A stretch of DNA of 64,000 nucleotides, taken from assembly GCA_900708905.1 (NCBI GenBank), contig CAADRB010000031.1, positions 1,695,286 through 1,759,285 on the forward strand, read 5' to 3'. A model generated the notes under the pieces. It searched no databases and had not been told where the DNA came from. It saw only the letters and a program-made list of their open reading frames with translations. The DNA is from Hymenolepis diminuta (Eukaryota; Platyhelminthes; Cestoda; Cyclophyllidea; Hymenolepididae). The position numbers were made by a program, and so were the translations under genes. Below, piece after piece: positions 1 to 12,800 of the stretch; within the stretch, counting starts at the first letter, position 1; each line of letters opens with the position of its first letter.

Positions 1-874
1 TTATTTTTCTTAAAAACATTTCACCTACTCACTTATATCAATTTGCATAGTAATCGATCAATTAGTTAATTTACAAATATTATTTAAAACTTAGTAAATG
101 TAAATTGTCGCTTAATAAACAAAGAAAGGCTAAAAAATGGAAGGGATTAGAAATGTATGAAGATACGTATTACTATTCTATAGTCTTCGGCATGACGGAA
201 TTCAAACCCAACTATCATCATCCGGAAAGTCATATTTCTAAATAGGGAAAAACAAATGTTTCCCTGTATTCGACACATGAAGATCAAATTAGTAAGCTAC
301 TCATTATTCATTTATTGAATTCAATGCAATCATTTATAAAATTTAGATAAATATTGTCTGAAGACAAATTCCCATTGCATTATATGTTCTTTTTTTAACC
401 CAACTACCAAGACTACCACTTTCAATTCAACCTTTTACATATGCACAATATTCAGAAATGCATTTTAAAGTTATTCCAAATGACTATCATGCCCTAACAA
501 TAACAATTTTCAGAAGAAGATCAGGTTCCTACTGCGTTTCGTTTGCCCTCAGAGTCCGGAGAAGATCCTTAGAGCACTTTTCTAAGTTGAAAATATGTAA
601 TTTTGTATATACCTACATTTTACTAGATTTTTCTGTCGTTACGATTTATTTTTATTCCATTTAATGATTGTGTCTGTTAACGGGGTAGTTAGGGCCTTTC
701 GCTTTCCTGTCTAAAGATTAATCTTTTTAGTCTCTATCTGGGGCAGCATTGCTGAGGCACGCTTTGTCACATCTCTAACTCATGATGCGACAATGATGAG
801 TAATCAGGACTGCACTTTATGTGTCTAGATTTTTTGGTTAGTTACCTTAGTTGTTTGGCTATAGTTATTCCTAT

Positions 875-1165
875 AGCCTGCAGGTGTCTATCAACATTTG
901 GCGATTAGAAATGATTGACTGGTGATAAGATCTCCACTATAGTGTCCACAAACCGTCCCGCCGTGTCCTTGCGTGTTTGGACATCGATACCTAAAGAGGT
1001 GTCCATCATCACTCCGAGACACCGACAACGAGACGTGACTGATGCCTAACGATGAGATATTTTGTATATAAACCTAATGTACTACCTGCCTGCCACCTCC
1101 GAACTGATCTGGCCACATAAGTGGCTTGACTTATTCTATCTATTCCATCGATGTGGCTCCAGTAG
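875..1165 (-). repeat. Repeat R1, uninterrupted copy (LTR-like)
   Basis: Read on the minus strand, this stretch matches 23655-23862 followed by 24361-24470. Shared blocks include AAGCCACTTATGTGGCCAGA, GATCAGTTCGGAGGTGGCAG, TTAGGTTTATATACAAAA and GGACACTATAGTGGAGATCT. A TATA-like TTTATATACAAAA near the middle would fit an LTR promoter, but I did not establish the ends or target duplications. Confidence 0.75.
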
Positions 1166-2039
1166 ACCTCACGTTATCAAAATTATATATAATCATTTTT
1201 CTTTTATAAAAATTTCACACATCCTGAAAATATTTAGTTTTTATTAAAATATCTTCAACTAAAAAAAGAGGCCACATCAAAATTTCAGCGAAATGTGGAT
1301 AATGTGAAGAGGATACTTGATGATTACTTCTAGAAGGTAGGTAAAGTTATGCGAAGGGTTCATGAAATACTGATCAGCATCTTGGGATCAGTCCCAGATA
1401 ATAGATAGAATAGCGAGGGAAATTGAAACTGTACTATAGGGTACATATCTGGTTGATTGGATGCACTGAAAATGGCCTTCCTTCTCATCAGTTTGTACTG
1501 GAGTTGTTAGCGGCTCTAACAGTCCGGAAATCGTCATATCTGATTCATCAGATAATACGAAGAGAAACATATCGGTACACTAAGATGAAGCATGCTGGAA
1601 AAAGTTCTTTTCATTCCTTAATTGCATTCATTGTGTCATCTGTGTCCTGAACGTAGTCAGTTTGTTAAGGGTGTTCATGAGATAAGGCCAATTTATAGGA
1701 AGCTAATGATAGAATTTGTAAAGAAACGTTTTTACTTGAGTTAATTTGTTTTGATTCATTTTGCACACCAATCTTGTTACAGATTGGTGTTTTTATATGT
1801 AGTCATATTTGAGTAGCGTGCTACTATCTATATTGCCTTCAAAATCTCATTTAACATGTCTGTGTCTTTGTAGTTCTGCGCCTGCATATCTGAGACCAGT
1901 AACATAATTTTTAAATATCATATTTTCATCAGACTACTGCGGCCGTTTCGGCTAAGCTCTTATCTCCTAGATTTGCTTTGTAATTGCGATGTATCTGTAT
2001 CATATTTTGTTTATCTATCATTCATCTAATCAAATAACT

Positions 2040-2101
2040 GTCAAGTGAGAATATAATTATAATATATATTTTTTATATAATATATATAATTTTCACTTGA
2101 C
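2040..2101. repeat. AT-rich imperfect palindrome
   Basis: The outer arms GTCAAGTGA and TCACTTGAC are exact reverse complements. The inside is almost purely A and T and also largely self-complementary, so the whole 62 nt can fold into one long hairpin. It could be a small MITE, or chance enrichment in AT-rich DNA with a real 9-bp outer stem. Confidence 0.7.
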
Positions 2102-4106
2102 GAGATTAATATTTTATTCCCAACATTATTGAAAATGACACTCATATGCTTTTAATCATTTATATGAACAATTATGAATTACGTTATACTGCACATAGTT
2201 GTTGAATTGTAATAAGTTTCCACTATAACAACGAGAAGTTGTGTTTATTCCTCTTCTAGTTGGTATATCGACTTGTTGAAAGTAAAAATAACCTAATTCC
2301 ATTGAAAAGATATTTTCAAAGCTAATAATTTTCATTTGGCGCTTAATATGATCGAGTGACAAAGAAATAAATATCACTTTCTTTTCCATTTTTATGTCTT
2401 TTTCATATTGGCTTCCAGTTAATTTGCTTTTTCATGATTTCGTTTAATAATCACTTGAACTTGCACTTATCACTACGTTGGTCTTCTGAAAACGTTTCTT
2501 TTATTTCACTGCATTTCACTTGACTATAGTAAATACGTTCTTCCAGACTTTATGTGGTTATATCGGACACATTGGTATTAAGTTAACTGGCTTATATTTG
2601 TGTACTTCCTAAATCCTTTCTCTCACTTATTTATTAGTTTTTCGCTTCCTTAAATAAATATCTTGATGTTCTTCTTACTGACTTAACTAGGAAAGAAATC
2701 GTTAGTGTAAATGATATGATTGCTGTTTAGAAATTTCTTACCGATACTCTTGTCTTTCTACTTATGTCTTTTACATTTTTAATTTTCTTATTCATTTCTC
2801 TACCGTCTTCTTTGGGCTTGGTGTTTATCATTTTAGCCAGTCGACGGACATATTTTTTGCCTTAATGGTTTAACATTAAGTGTTTCTTTAAAACAGACGC
2901 ATATTTCGTACTTATGTGCTCTAACTGCTATTGCATAGGACGCCTTCTTTCGACGCGCTTACTGAGGAATAATAAAGCAGTAAGGAGGTTTTAGAATTTA
3001 AATGGGGAGAGATTAGATAAGCATATCTACCTTAGAACTTTTATTTTCGGATATTCACACTGTTTAATTTATATTCCAGACTAATTGGCTTTCTGTTTCG
3101 CCTTACACGAGGCTTAAAAAATTGTATTAGAGGCACTGGTCTAAATTAGAACGACCAGTGAGGATGTCTCAATCTTCACCAAAATATGCTTGCAAAACTA
3201 CATGTCAAAACAGGGAGTATTAACTGCCTGGACCTCCCACTTGAAGCACTAAGTCAAAGTCGGGTAACTTGAGGTTGAAACTTTAGCAGCAGTTAAGACA
3301 TAGACAGTAAACCAGCCAAATCGTATTGTGTATGGAGAGGTGAAGCTGAACTGTTAGTAAATGTAAGTAATCATAGACTCAGTATCAAAATGATAACAAT
3401 GTCTAGTGATTTAGACACGTTACGCATAGTTGCAACAAGATTTGTGTTCGAAAATTCTTTCTCGAACTTAAAGCTAGAGTTATATTCAATTAGACATCGG
3501 CTTTGATTCACTTCAAGCACCATTGAGGGATTTTTGGACAGAAGCGATTTGAAATGATCTGCCTCACGTATTTTTGAGCAGATGGCCCTTTTTGGAAGTC
3601 AAGACCACAATCAAAATTGCACTTTCTAATCAATCTACATTTTTAAAATGGATTATTTCACGTATGTCATGTCAGGCAGACATATGAAAAGACCAGTTCC
3701 TGTCTGGATTTTCAGTGCACACTGCAATACAAAAGTGCAGTTGTGATTCTTATAGAGTGCCAAAGAAAAGTTGATTATACACTGTGTACCAGCCTTAATC
3801 TGTTCTTGTGAGTACTGAATACCTTTTTGAGTATGTATTATAGATTCTGAATTTCATATATGTCGAATGAAACGAGAATTCGGCGATAGAACACTTTCAC
3901 TAGATTTCCTGCTACTATTCGCCAGCTGATATATACGCGTACAGACTACGGGAATGTTCGTAAAGCACAAGGTAGAAGACTACGAAAGATTAGTAAATTA
4001 GAAATGAGATGGATGTGTTCTAATCTATTCAACAATTTTGTTTATGTGAAATTCAGTATTTGCGAATTCATGTTTGTCTAATAAAATGCCCGGAATTACA
4101 TTACAG

Positions 4107-4241
4107 AATCGAGTTATTGTGTGTTCTATGACATTCCTCTGCGGCCTTTGCATCTGTACTCAAATAACGAGTTCCAAGCTTTCATAATTTGCTCATGGTT
4201 CAGCATGTTCTTGAACACTGAAGATCTGGAGATCTGTATAC
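4107..4241 (+). CDS. Weak exon candidate, unknown product
   Basis: An open stretch lies between an acceptor-like TTACAG ending at 4106 and a donor-like GTAAGT starting at 4242. It would encode about 44 residues in the phase that starts with the third base (reading SSYCVFYDIPLRPLHLYSNN and on). No family is recognised. It ends with one base left over, so it cannot join directly to the phase-0 otopetrin exon at 6325. It may be chance. Confidence 0.15.
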
Positions 4242-6074
4242 GTAAGTTTTTTTACAATTATTCTGTATAATTAAAAAGGAGTTGTCTTCATATACAAATA
4301 TTTTTTTTAAATAGCCCTCGCCATTTGTTTTCATATTATCAGAGAGTACTTATTCCTGTCCCACAGCAAGAAATTATTTGTCTCATTTTCTGATTTAAAG
4401 AAAGTGACCTTGGCTATATAAGTGCTATAACCAGACCTGCCTTAGCTACGACTAAGTATACTAATCGCAGATCACCATCTACATCTTTTATAGCCCCATT
4501 TTCGTAGATAAGAAGCATAAAAACTATCTTCATGTTTGTTCAGTTAATTTTTACCACTTGCCAGGGTAGCAATTATCCTTTTTCCTAATCAGCGGCCTTC
4601 ATATGTATAGACTTTACTCATTCCATTAACCGAATTCTTCGCAAGTTGTCGTCCAAAGAAAATTGTCATGTAATATATCTCAATCTTGGCGTGAAGTAGG
4701 AGAAGCAATCGTCCCAATTGTTTGCATTCTTCTTTTATTTTAATAAGAAAATGTCAAGTATATATTGCAAAAACCAGTTCTGTAAATATACTTTTATCCC
4801 CTTTTCATTTGTCAAATAGAAGTGGGGCAACTTTGGGTTGGATAAAGTACTTAGTTGATGATCCATAAGTATAGTTTGTTCAGCTATGCTGATTTATCTA
4901 TAAATTTCTCTTATTTTAACTATCTTAAGTTAAAGTCGACTGACGCGATTCATAGTGTGGCAGAGGCAATTAAAATCGATTATTGGTTTCACGAAAGTGA
5001 AATGCAATGACTGCGATCAGTTTTGCAAGATTTCAAAATAGTCAGGCATAAAAACAGTTTAATTTGACACGTGATTTGAAATATAATTTTTGAAAGATTT
5101 AGGAGAGTACTCTTTAGTCTATTATTTTTAGGTATCTAAAGCAATCCACTTTCGAGTTGGAGCTATTTGGCTCACTGATTACTATCATTCCCGTTCCCCC
5201 TATTTTCTGTAAACACGGGAACTCAGGTCATCAAGAGTCATAATTTATTTGAATTATGGAAGCATTGGATGATCATGAGGAGTATAGTTCATCGTGTGAT
5301 ATCCTAATGTTCTAAAATTAAAATTTCATGCCTTGAGTCCTTGTTGTCTGACTGAGCTTATGCTCAAGATATCCAGAACTCGTTGGGCAGTGGATTTAAT
5401 TGAGTGGTTGGTCATGCCACCTCTGTTACTAGTTAGCACATCTAGTTAATACTAGCTAAGATCTTTCAAGATAGCAAAGCTCAGTATGTATTTTTTTCAA
5501 GGAAACTTCTAATAAATCCTTACGATACATTGTTTGGTACTTTGTCGTCATTGAATTTCCTTGGAGTAGTTTGCGACTAAATCTGAAGCTTTTCTTCCAT
5601 TTGTAAGCTTTTGCTGAATTTTTTCTCTAAAATAAACGTATATACTTGCTTTTTTTAAAACTACAATCCATTAGCATTTTATGTTTAATTTTATGTAAAA
5701 GCCTAACTGCTATTGTGCCAAAAATAGAATCAACATAATGCTTAAGCTCAAACTGGAAATGCAAACATGTCTTTTAATTTAATTTACTTTTCTAGAGTGG
5801 TACTCTATTTTACAGTTTTGTATTTTGAATCTGTACTACGTTTTTTAGGGAATTGAAATCATTTTTCACATTTATCTTCATCAAGGGTTAGATTTCTGAG
5901 AGAATTCCATTTAAACAATTTAAACAATAGGAGATAACTAGAACGTTTATCTTGGGTAGAGGGAGAGCATTATGGGGCTTCTCTGGTGAGAAAATGGAAT
6001 TTTTTCAACCTATTTATTGATAAGATTTAATTAGTGCGATTGGCTATTCCATTAACTAGGGCAGACTGAGGGTA

Positions 6075-6215
6075 TCCTGGAGCCCTTTTAATGAGAAACT
6101 CACACTTTAACACCTTTGTTGACCGGAATTAACCAGAGTGCGTGGTCATTCATATCATTTGGTGTCCACCGATCTGCATTGATATCGTATCCTCTGATTT
6201 GGCAGACGTGCACGC
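6075..6215 (-). repeat. Repeat R4, reverse copy
   Basis: On the minus strand this reads like the copies at 44778 and 45745: a block resembling CACGTCTGTCATATCAGAGG, then GATCGGTGGACACC, then a degenerate GGAATGGCCAACCACT block, then TTTCTCATTAAAAGGGCT, which resembles TCTCTCATCAGGGAGGCT. Confidence 0.6.
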
Positions 6216-6324
6216 TGATCACTGTACTACCCGAGCACAACTAATCTTATGAAGTTTTAAAATTCTCTAGGTTTGTCAAATATCATGATATGAACTCTGA
6301 GGACATTTTTTTCCTTCTCTACAG

Positions 6325-6852
6325 ATTGTAATCCTTCACAACAACGAAATCTTTGGAGCCTGTTTCATCCACGTTTTAAGCACCAATTTCTGCATGTGGG
6401 CCGATGTGATGGTAGACAAAGTCTCTACTACTCTTCATCTGGATCAAAACAAGGATAAACACGCTGGCTCTTCCGTCTCTTTCTACCTCCTCCCGGCCGT
6501 CTCTGAATATTGTCTCCTTTCCGCCGCCTTGATTTACGAAATCACCGTCCGAATTGGCCAGCCCAGTTACATTGAACTAGAAGATGAAAGTGAAATTGGC
6601 AGTGATATCGAGGAGGAAGATGAGTTTTCAGATGAAGGAATTTCTGATGATAGTGGAGAGACAGAGACAGATGAGGAGCGAAGGAGAAAAGGAAGTGTTG
6701 GCACGACGACAGGAGATAGGGAAGCTACGGATATGAGCAGCTCCAAATCGCCCACTATTTCTGATCCGGAACTTGCTATTAAGAGAGTGGGGAAAAAGAG
6801 AAGGTCACCTGGAAGATCGTTATCCAGGATGTTTGCTAAGCATGTTAGAAAG
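6325..6852 (+). CDS. otop: Otopetrin exon A
   Basis: Acceptor TTCTCTACAG ends at 6324 and donor AAG|GTGAGT starts at 6853. The exon encodes 176 residues: two membrane segments of the otopetrin domain, then the insert with runs such as ESEIGSDIEEEDEFSDEG, then a basic SPGRSLSRMFAKHVRK end. Upstream and downstream phases are both 0. Confidence 0.85.
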
Positions 6853-9800
6853 GTGAGTTGCTTACTAACAGTGAATCTAACATCCCCTTATAATATATTG
6901 GGATCTAATCACAATGACCTAAAGAACATATATCTAATCTGAATCACACCTTAGTTTAATCGATTAAGTTACATTTGTCTGAATAGAGAAATCGTTAATA
7001 ATCGTTAATAGTCGTTAATAGTCAGCTCAGTCTAATCGTTCAATGTGTTGAGAAAGGGATGGCAGCTTAGATGAAACCGACTTCAGAAACTAACAAGTAT
7101 CTAGGTCACTGCCCACACTTCCACATGACCGTAAAAGAATGTTGATATTAGGAGAGAAGAGAAAAAAGGCAACAGTATTAGTAAACCTAAAATGTGGCTA
7201 GATAGCCGAGTTTAGATAAAGAAGAAAATCAATATACAATCAGGCAATGGATTGGGTTATGAAGATAGGAAAATGGATTAAATGGATTATTGACCGTGGG
7301 TAAGGTCCAAGTTCACTACTTAATAATCGAAGGTAGATTTTGAAGTTTACAATTCTTTTATGTTAACTAAAATAATTCTTATATATCACATGACTGACAA
7401 TCGTGTTTCACCTAGAGATGTTTACCGAATGTATCATGGTGATATCTAATGTGCCCTATTTAGGAGACCAAATTTTAGTAACCTCTGATTATGCTTATGG
7501 TCCGCGTCATTTAAATCAAGTTATTCGAATATTTGTTTTTATACGTTTACATAAGACGTACATCCTGCTAGCTGAAAATAACTTTAAATATTTATTTTTT
7601 TAATATTCATTATGCTGTTGACTTTTATTACTATCACGCATGACTAAGCAATGTTTTAAATCGTGGTAAGCATTAAAAAATAAGTAATAATAATAACTGT
7701 AATAATAGAGTATAAGGGTGTCTGATAAAAGAAATTTCACAAAATATAATAGCATTTTTACTCATCATTTCAGTTATCAGGCTCTCAACTTTTATTTGTT
7801 TAAAAGGTTGAGTTCTTTGAAGAAAAACTTGAATTTGCAAAGTTCACTCCGGCCCACTATTTCGGAGTGGCAGAGAGACTAGTCTTAACCGGAGAGAGGA
7901 GGCTTTAAGTATGGCAAACACAAAGGATCTGAGCTCTATTTATGGAACGCAGAGTGTAAGTGTGGGGGAGATGGAGAGTAATTAACCATTACAGTCCTGG
8001 GAAGAAGAGAGGGCGTGCAAAAGCACAAGGCCACGCTATTTATCACCATTCCAAATGTAACTCAAGTCCGTTCTCAAATTTATGATTGGAATGCTTCAGT
8101 CCCAGATTTAATTACTTTCTATTTGTTTGATGGTCTATGTTTACAAAACCCAAGCTGATTACTAGGTAGATTGGACCTAGAAGTTAGTATACCTTTTTTT
8201 TCTGATATCCAGAGAGCAATCAACTCCTTTTTTTTGGAATACTATTATTTCTAAATTTGTCTTAACGAGATCAGGGAATATTTGATTTTGTTACATTTCG
8301 CTGTCTGGTGTGGTTTGTGAGGTTTATTTATAAATCCAAGCTCCTAGATGATCTTATTCAATCATTTGTGATAATAATTTATTGACTTTTATTAAACAGG
8401 AGTTATGGGATTTTAACTTACACGTAACCAAATTAAGTTCTATTCGTGACTAATGGTTGATCTGATCTGGTCGTAAATTTCTCTAAAGGTGCTCAAAATA
8501 TACTGCTAGAATTATGTACAAAAAATGTTTTTTTTCCTTAAATTAGATTTCGTCTCAACATTTTACACAAATTCTGTTTCTCATATTTTTCAAAATTCAA
8601 AACTTCTTCCTCTTGAAAATTCTTGTGAATCCTTTGTGAATTTTATATTTAAATCGCCAAACTGTCTTACTAATGTGCCTTCATCTAAGACCAAAATTAT
8701 CCACCCTTTTAAACATGATGATCATTGATATTTTCATAGCCTACTCGATCTCAATGTATTTGAATATTTTAATGCCCGAGTGACTTCTTAGGACGTTATT
8801 ATCTGATAGCAGTTATTTATAATTCCCAAGACCTTGAAAATAAATGATAGTCTGTTCAAGTTGGCTCAGCGGATTTATAGCCTTAATGCTTTGAATTTAG
8901 AGAGAAAAGAAGAGAAAATTATATCCTTATTTTCATACTACTTTTTGGGTGCTTGCCAATTACAGTCTGTATAACTTACAAGCTACTTTGCAGCTTAACC
9001 GGTCTTAATATAGATGAATATTTTAAGATTAGTTATAAACCGTTAAGTGTGCCTTTTTAGTGCGTTATTAACCAAAGCGGGCCATTTATAATTCCCAAGA
9101 CCATGAAAGGAAATTATACCGTCTGTTTTAAATTATTATTTGGATCAATGGATACTTGCCGTGAATTTGGGGAGAGGAAGAGGGATTGAATATTGAGCCT
9201 ATGGCTTATTATTGGTTACTTTTTTCCCCAATTCCTTTTGGGCATTATATACCAACATTTGTTTTCTCTTTGAGTGTTTGATAGTAATTTGATGATAATT
9301 CCTTCCGTATCTTTTAAATGGAAAGATAAAACTTCTATAAGAAGAAGATAACCTCCAATTTCAATGCCCATATTGGGTCAAGAAGTGGCATCCTGATGCC
9401 TGTCTGTTGAGAAATTCATACTTTCTACTTCCTCATTCTTAACCAGTCCATTTGATCATTCCGTTAACTGGATGTTGGCCTACGGGTATCAAAGTCATGA
9501 CTTCTGACTTGACAGATATTCACTTTTAAATTTATGTCATTATTGCAAAAGGCGAATTATCTCCTGTTGTTCAATATTAATTCGTGTCACTGAGCATACT
9601 TATCGCAAGATATGCATCAATGAGTTTCATGCTTAAGACATTGGAACCGAAACGGAAACAGTTACTGATAAGATGCTGTTTTTGCTCTTAAAATTCTTGC
9701 TGGCTTTCGAGTATTATTACTATCTTAACGTCAGCTATCCTTAACACCAATCATACCGCTGGTTGCGTCAGTTCTAATAATCCATTCAGACCCAGAAATT

Positions 9801-12800
9801 GATAATGCTGAAGAAAAAAGAATTTGATTACTGTTCCTGGGTGCTATCAACACTTGTTATGCGTCCAACTGTCAATGAGTCAAAGGAACAGTGCATGCCT
9901 GCAGATCATATACTTAAGCTATATGCACTTATACCATTTAATAGGGCTTAAGATTCTCAAATTTCTTAATGTATCTGATGACACACCATTAAAATTATCA
10001 TTTAATGGTAATCTTATCATTTAACTTAAAGAGATAATAGTGAATAGACTGTTAAGGGGATGAAAAGGGAAAGTCAATGGAATAAAGCCTTTATTGCTCT
10101 TTTTCCCCCATTGTACTAATCTCCCCCTCTTAAAAATAAGTGAAATAATGGACGGGTCTTTAACTGCTCTTTTCTCACTGTTTTTTCCTCGGTGTCTTTG
10201 GTGTCAGTTGCTTTTTGTCTTTGGAGATAGTTTTTCCCCACCAGTAGTTTGGGATGGCTAAATTCAGTCGAGATACTTATGGGTCTAAGACGTTGATAGT
10301 GACGTAGTACAGTTTGTGATCGAGTATTGGTCGATTTTAGTATGGGTTTGATTTCCATTTAACACATGGGCTGAAAATTCCCGAGCCTAACACATAAATG
10401 GCGCTAGTTTTATTGCAGTCACCTTTTTTCAGTTAACACTAACCTTCAAAAGACAGCTGTTAAAATTTCATGATATTCTATTCATTANTTTGTGAGTTAT
10501 TGTGCTAAGAGTGACGCTACTTTTGTTATTTTCAAAACAATGCATCAAAAACAATTTCGTGTTTTAATTTTACACTGCTTCTTGATGGGAAAAAATACCG
10601 TTCAAGCGAAACAATGGCTTGAAAAGTGTTATGGGGACTCGGCTCCATCAGAAACAACAATAAAACGTTGATTTGCTGACTTCAAACGTGGTCGTAGAGA
10701 CACCGATGATGCAGAACTCAGTGGACGTCCAAATGAGGCGGTAACACCAGAAAACATAAAAAAATTCACAAAATCGTTTTGAATGATGGAAAAGTGAAGT
10801 TGCGTGAGTTNNNNNNNNNNNNNNNNNNNNNNNNNNNNNNNNNNNNNNNNNNNNNNNNNNNNNNNNNNNNNNNNNNNNNNNNNNNNNNNNNNNNNNNNNN
10901 NNNNNNNNNNNNNNNNNNNNNNNNNNNNNNNNNNNNNNNNNNNNNNNNNNNNNNNNNNNNNNNNNNNNNNNNNNNNNNNNNNNNNNNNNNNNNNNNNNNN
11001 NNNNNNNNNNNNNNNNNNNNNNNNNNNNNNNNNNNNNNNNNNNNNNNNNNNNNNNNNNNNNNNNNNNNNNNNNNNNNNNNNNNNNNNNNNNNNNNNNNNN
11101 NNNNNNNNNNNNNNNNNNNNNNNNNNNNNNNNNNNNNNNNNNNNNNNNNNNNNNNNNNNNNNNNNNNNNNNNNNNNNNNNNNNNNNNNNNNNNNNNNNNN
11201 NNNNNNNNNNNNNNNNNNNNNNNNNNNNNNNNNNNNNNNNNNNNNNNNNNNNNNNNNNNNNNNNNNNNNNNNNNNNNNNNNNNNNNNNNNNNNNNNNNNN
11301 NNNNATATTATATAGCGTTATTGGAGCATTTGAAGGCCGAAATTGCAAAGAAACGACCTCATAGGGCAAAGAAAAAATTTTGTTTCATCAAGACAACGCA
11401 CCGTGTGACAAGTCAATCAAAACAATGGCAAAACTACATGAATTGAACTTCAAATTGCTCCCACATCTACCGTATTCGCCAGATTTGGCTCCCAGCGACT
11501 ACTGGCTGTTCGCAGACCTGAAAGAAATGCTCGCCGGTAAGAAATTTTGCACGAATGAGGAGGTTATCGCTGAAACTGAGGCCTATTTTGAGGCGAAAGA
11601 TAAATCGTTCTACAAAAGTGGTATCGAAATGTTAGAGCGGCGCTGGAATGATTGCGTTGCTCTTGATGGAGATTACGTTGATGAATAAAGCTAATTTTGA
11701 ACCAAAAAACTGTGTTTTTATTGTTAGGCCCGGGACTTGTCAGCCCATGTGTTATTTTCATAAAAATTATCAGACTCACTTTAGAAACTTCGAAGTGGCT
11801 CGGTGATATACAGCCCCAGATTAAATTCTTATCATTAATTATTGGTAGAGCTTATGTAGCGTTCATCTTTCATCTCCCTGCAATTGTAGCTTAAATTTTA
11901 CTCTCCTTTAGTCCGTTTTTTCCTATTTCAATATTAAATGGGTAGATTTTTACATCTTATGTTTTATTAAGGACGGTGATAGTTCTGTAAATTTTTTCCA
12001 GTGTATCTCAAGATTGAAAATATTAACTACTACAACTTAATTCTAACTTCGCCAGCAAATATGCGGCTTTACCCAGAAAAGAGGCTACTTTTTAATCATG
12101 TTCGTATATTAAAAACATTTGTGATTCATCAGAGCATCATGTGCATTACTAGGAATGTGTGCTTTCACCCTATCTAATACTGCGTTTTGAACTGTATTTT
12201 TCATTTGTATTTTTCTTGACCTGAAGCATAATTTTGCACATTATCCGGAATAGTTATTTTGTATAAATTAAAATCGGATTTGAGATAACTTTTGTTTATA
12301 ACCACTAGCGAAAAGGTGTTGAGTGGCTAGCCAATTATCCCTTCAAAGTATTTTTCATTGAACTCAGGGTGGAAGATAGATAATATTCGGTTTGAAAAGA
12401 GTTTACTTAAAGGGAAAAGTTAAAATTTATGATTCACTTCATATAGGACACCAGCAAACATGCCTCAAGATCTCAAATTCTTCATTTAATCTCGGGGTGA
12501 GCGATCACGCTCTGCAGGTATCTTTTAAGTGGCCTGTAATTTGAATCACTATGCTGGCGTAGGCTGCTCTTGACATATTGACCATTCAGGCTGGACGAGG
12601 TTATCATCAGACGTGGTTTGGCCTGCAAACTATACGAATGTATTTTAATCCTAATATTCGTTGGGGTAAAACACTTCAGCGCATTCTATAAAACTTATTT
12701 TGGTTCTCAGTCAGCTGCAACTGTAGTTAAATAAAGCGGCGATAAAGCTTTAAATTACCCTATGATAACAAATCGGGATTACGTGAAAAGTATCTAAAAG

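Larger units (their letters stand above)
1..6324. other. Upstream or intronic DNA before the first recognised otopetrin exon
   Basis: No convincing exon of a known family was found here. The missing first transmembrane segments of the otopetrin may lie in small exons in this stretch or left of the window. The region holds a repeat R1 copy (about 875-1165), an AT-rich hairpin (2040-2101), a weak exon candidate (4107-4241) and a reverse copy of repeat R4 (about 6075-6215). Open frames here of 60-77 codons lack splice or family support. Confidence 0.5.
6853..10359. other. Otopetrin intron, part before the mariner
   Basis: This is non-coding by my reading. It contains a short duplicated segment (8770-9170) and a reverse R4 copy (about 9395-9525). 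Short open frames, including 10116-10358 on the minus strand next to the transposon, have no family resemblance. Confidence 0.6.
10362..11752 (+). mobile_element. Mariner (Tc1/mariner) DNA transposon, defective
   Basis: The element runs between terminal inverted repeats of about 31 bp that match at 28 positions (outer bases ACACATGGGCTGA), flanked on each side by a TA dinucleotide, the mariner target duplication. The inside carries a transposase-derived frame read on the plus strand. An assembly gap (10811-11304) covers the middle third, and a single N sits near 10489. The total of 1391 bp, if the gap size is right, is close to the usual 1.3 kb of mariners. It lies in an otopetrin intron in the same direction as the gene. 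Confidence 0.93.

Noticed and set aside
10629..11369. Long frames of up to 246 codons across the N run
   Set aside because: They are produced by translating N bases; only the mariner frame on the plus strand is supported.
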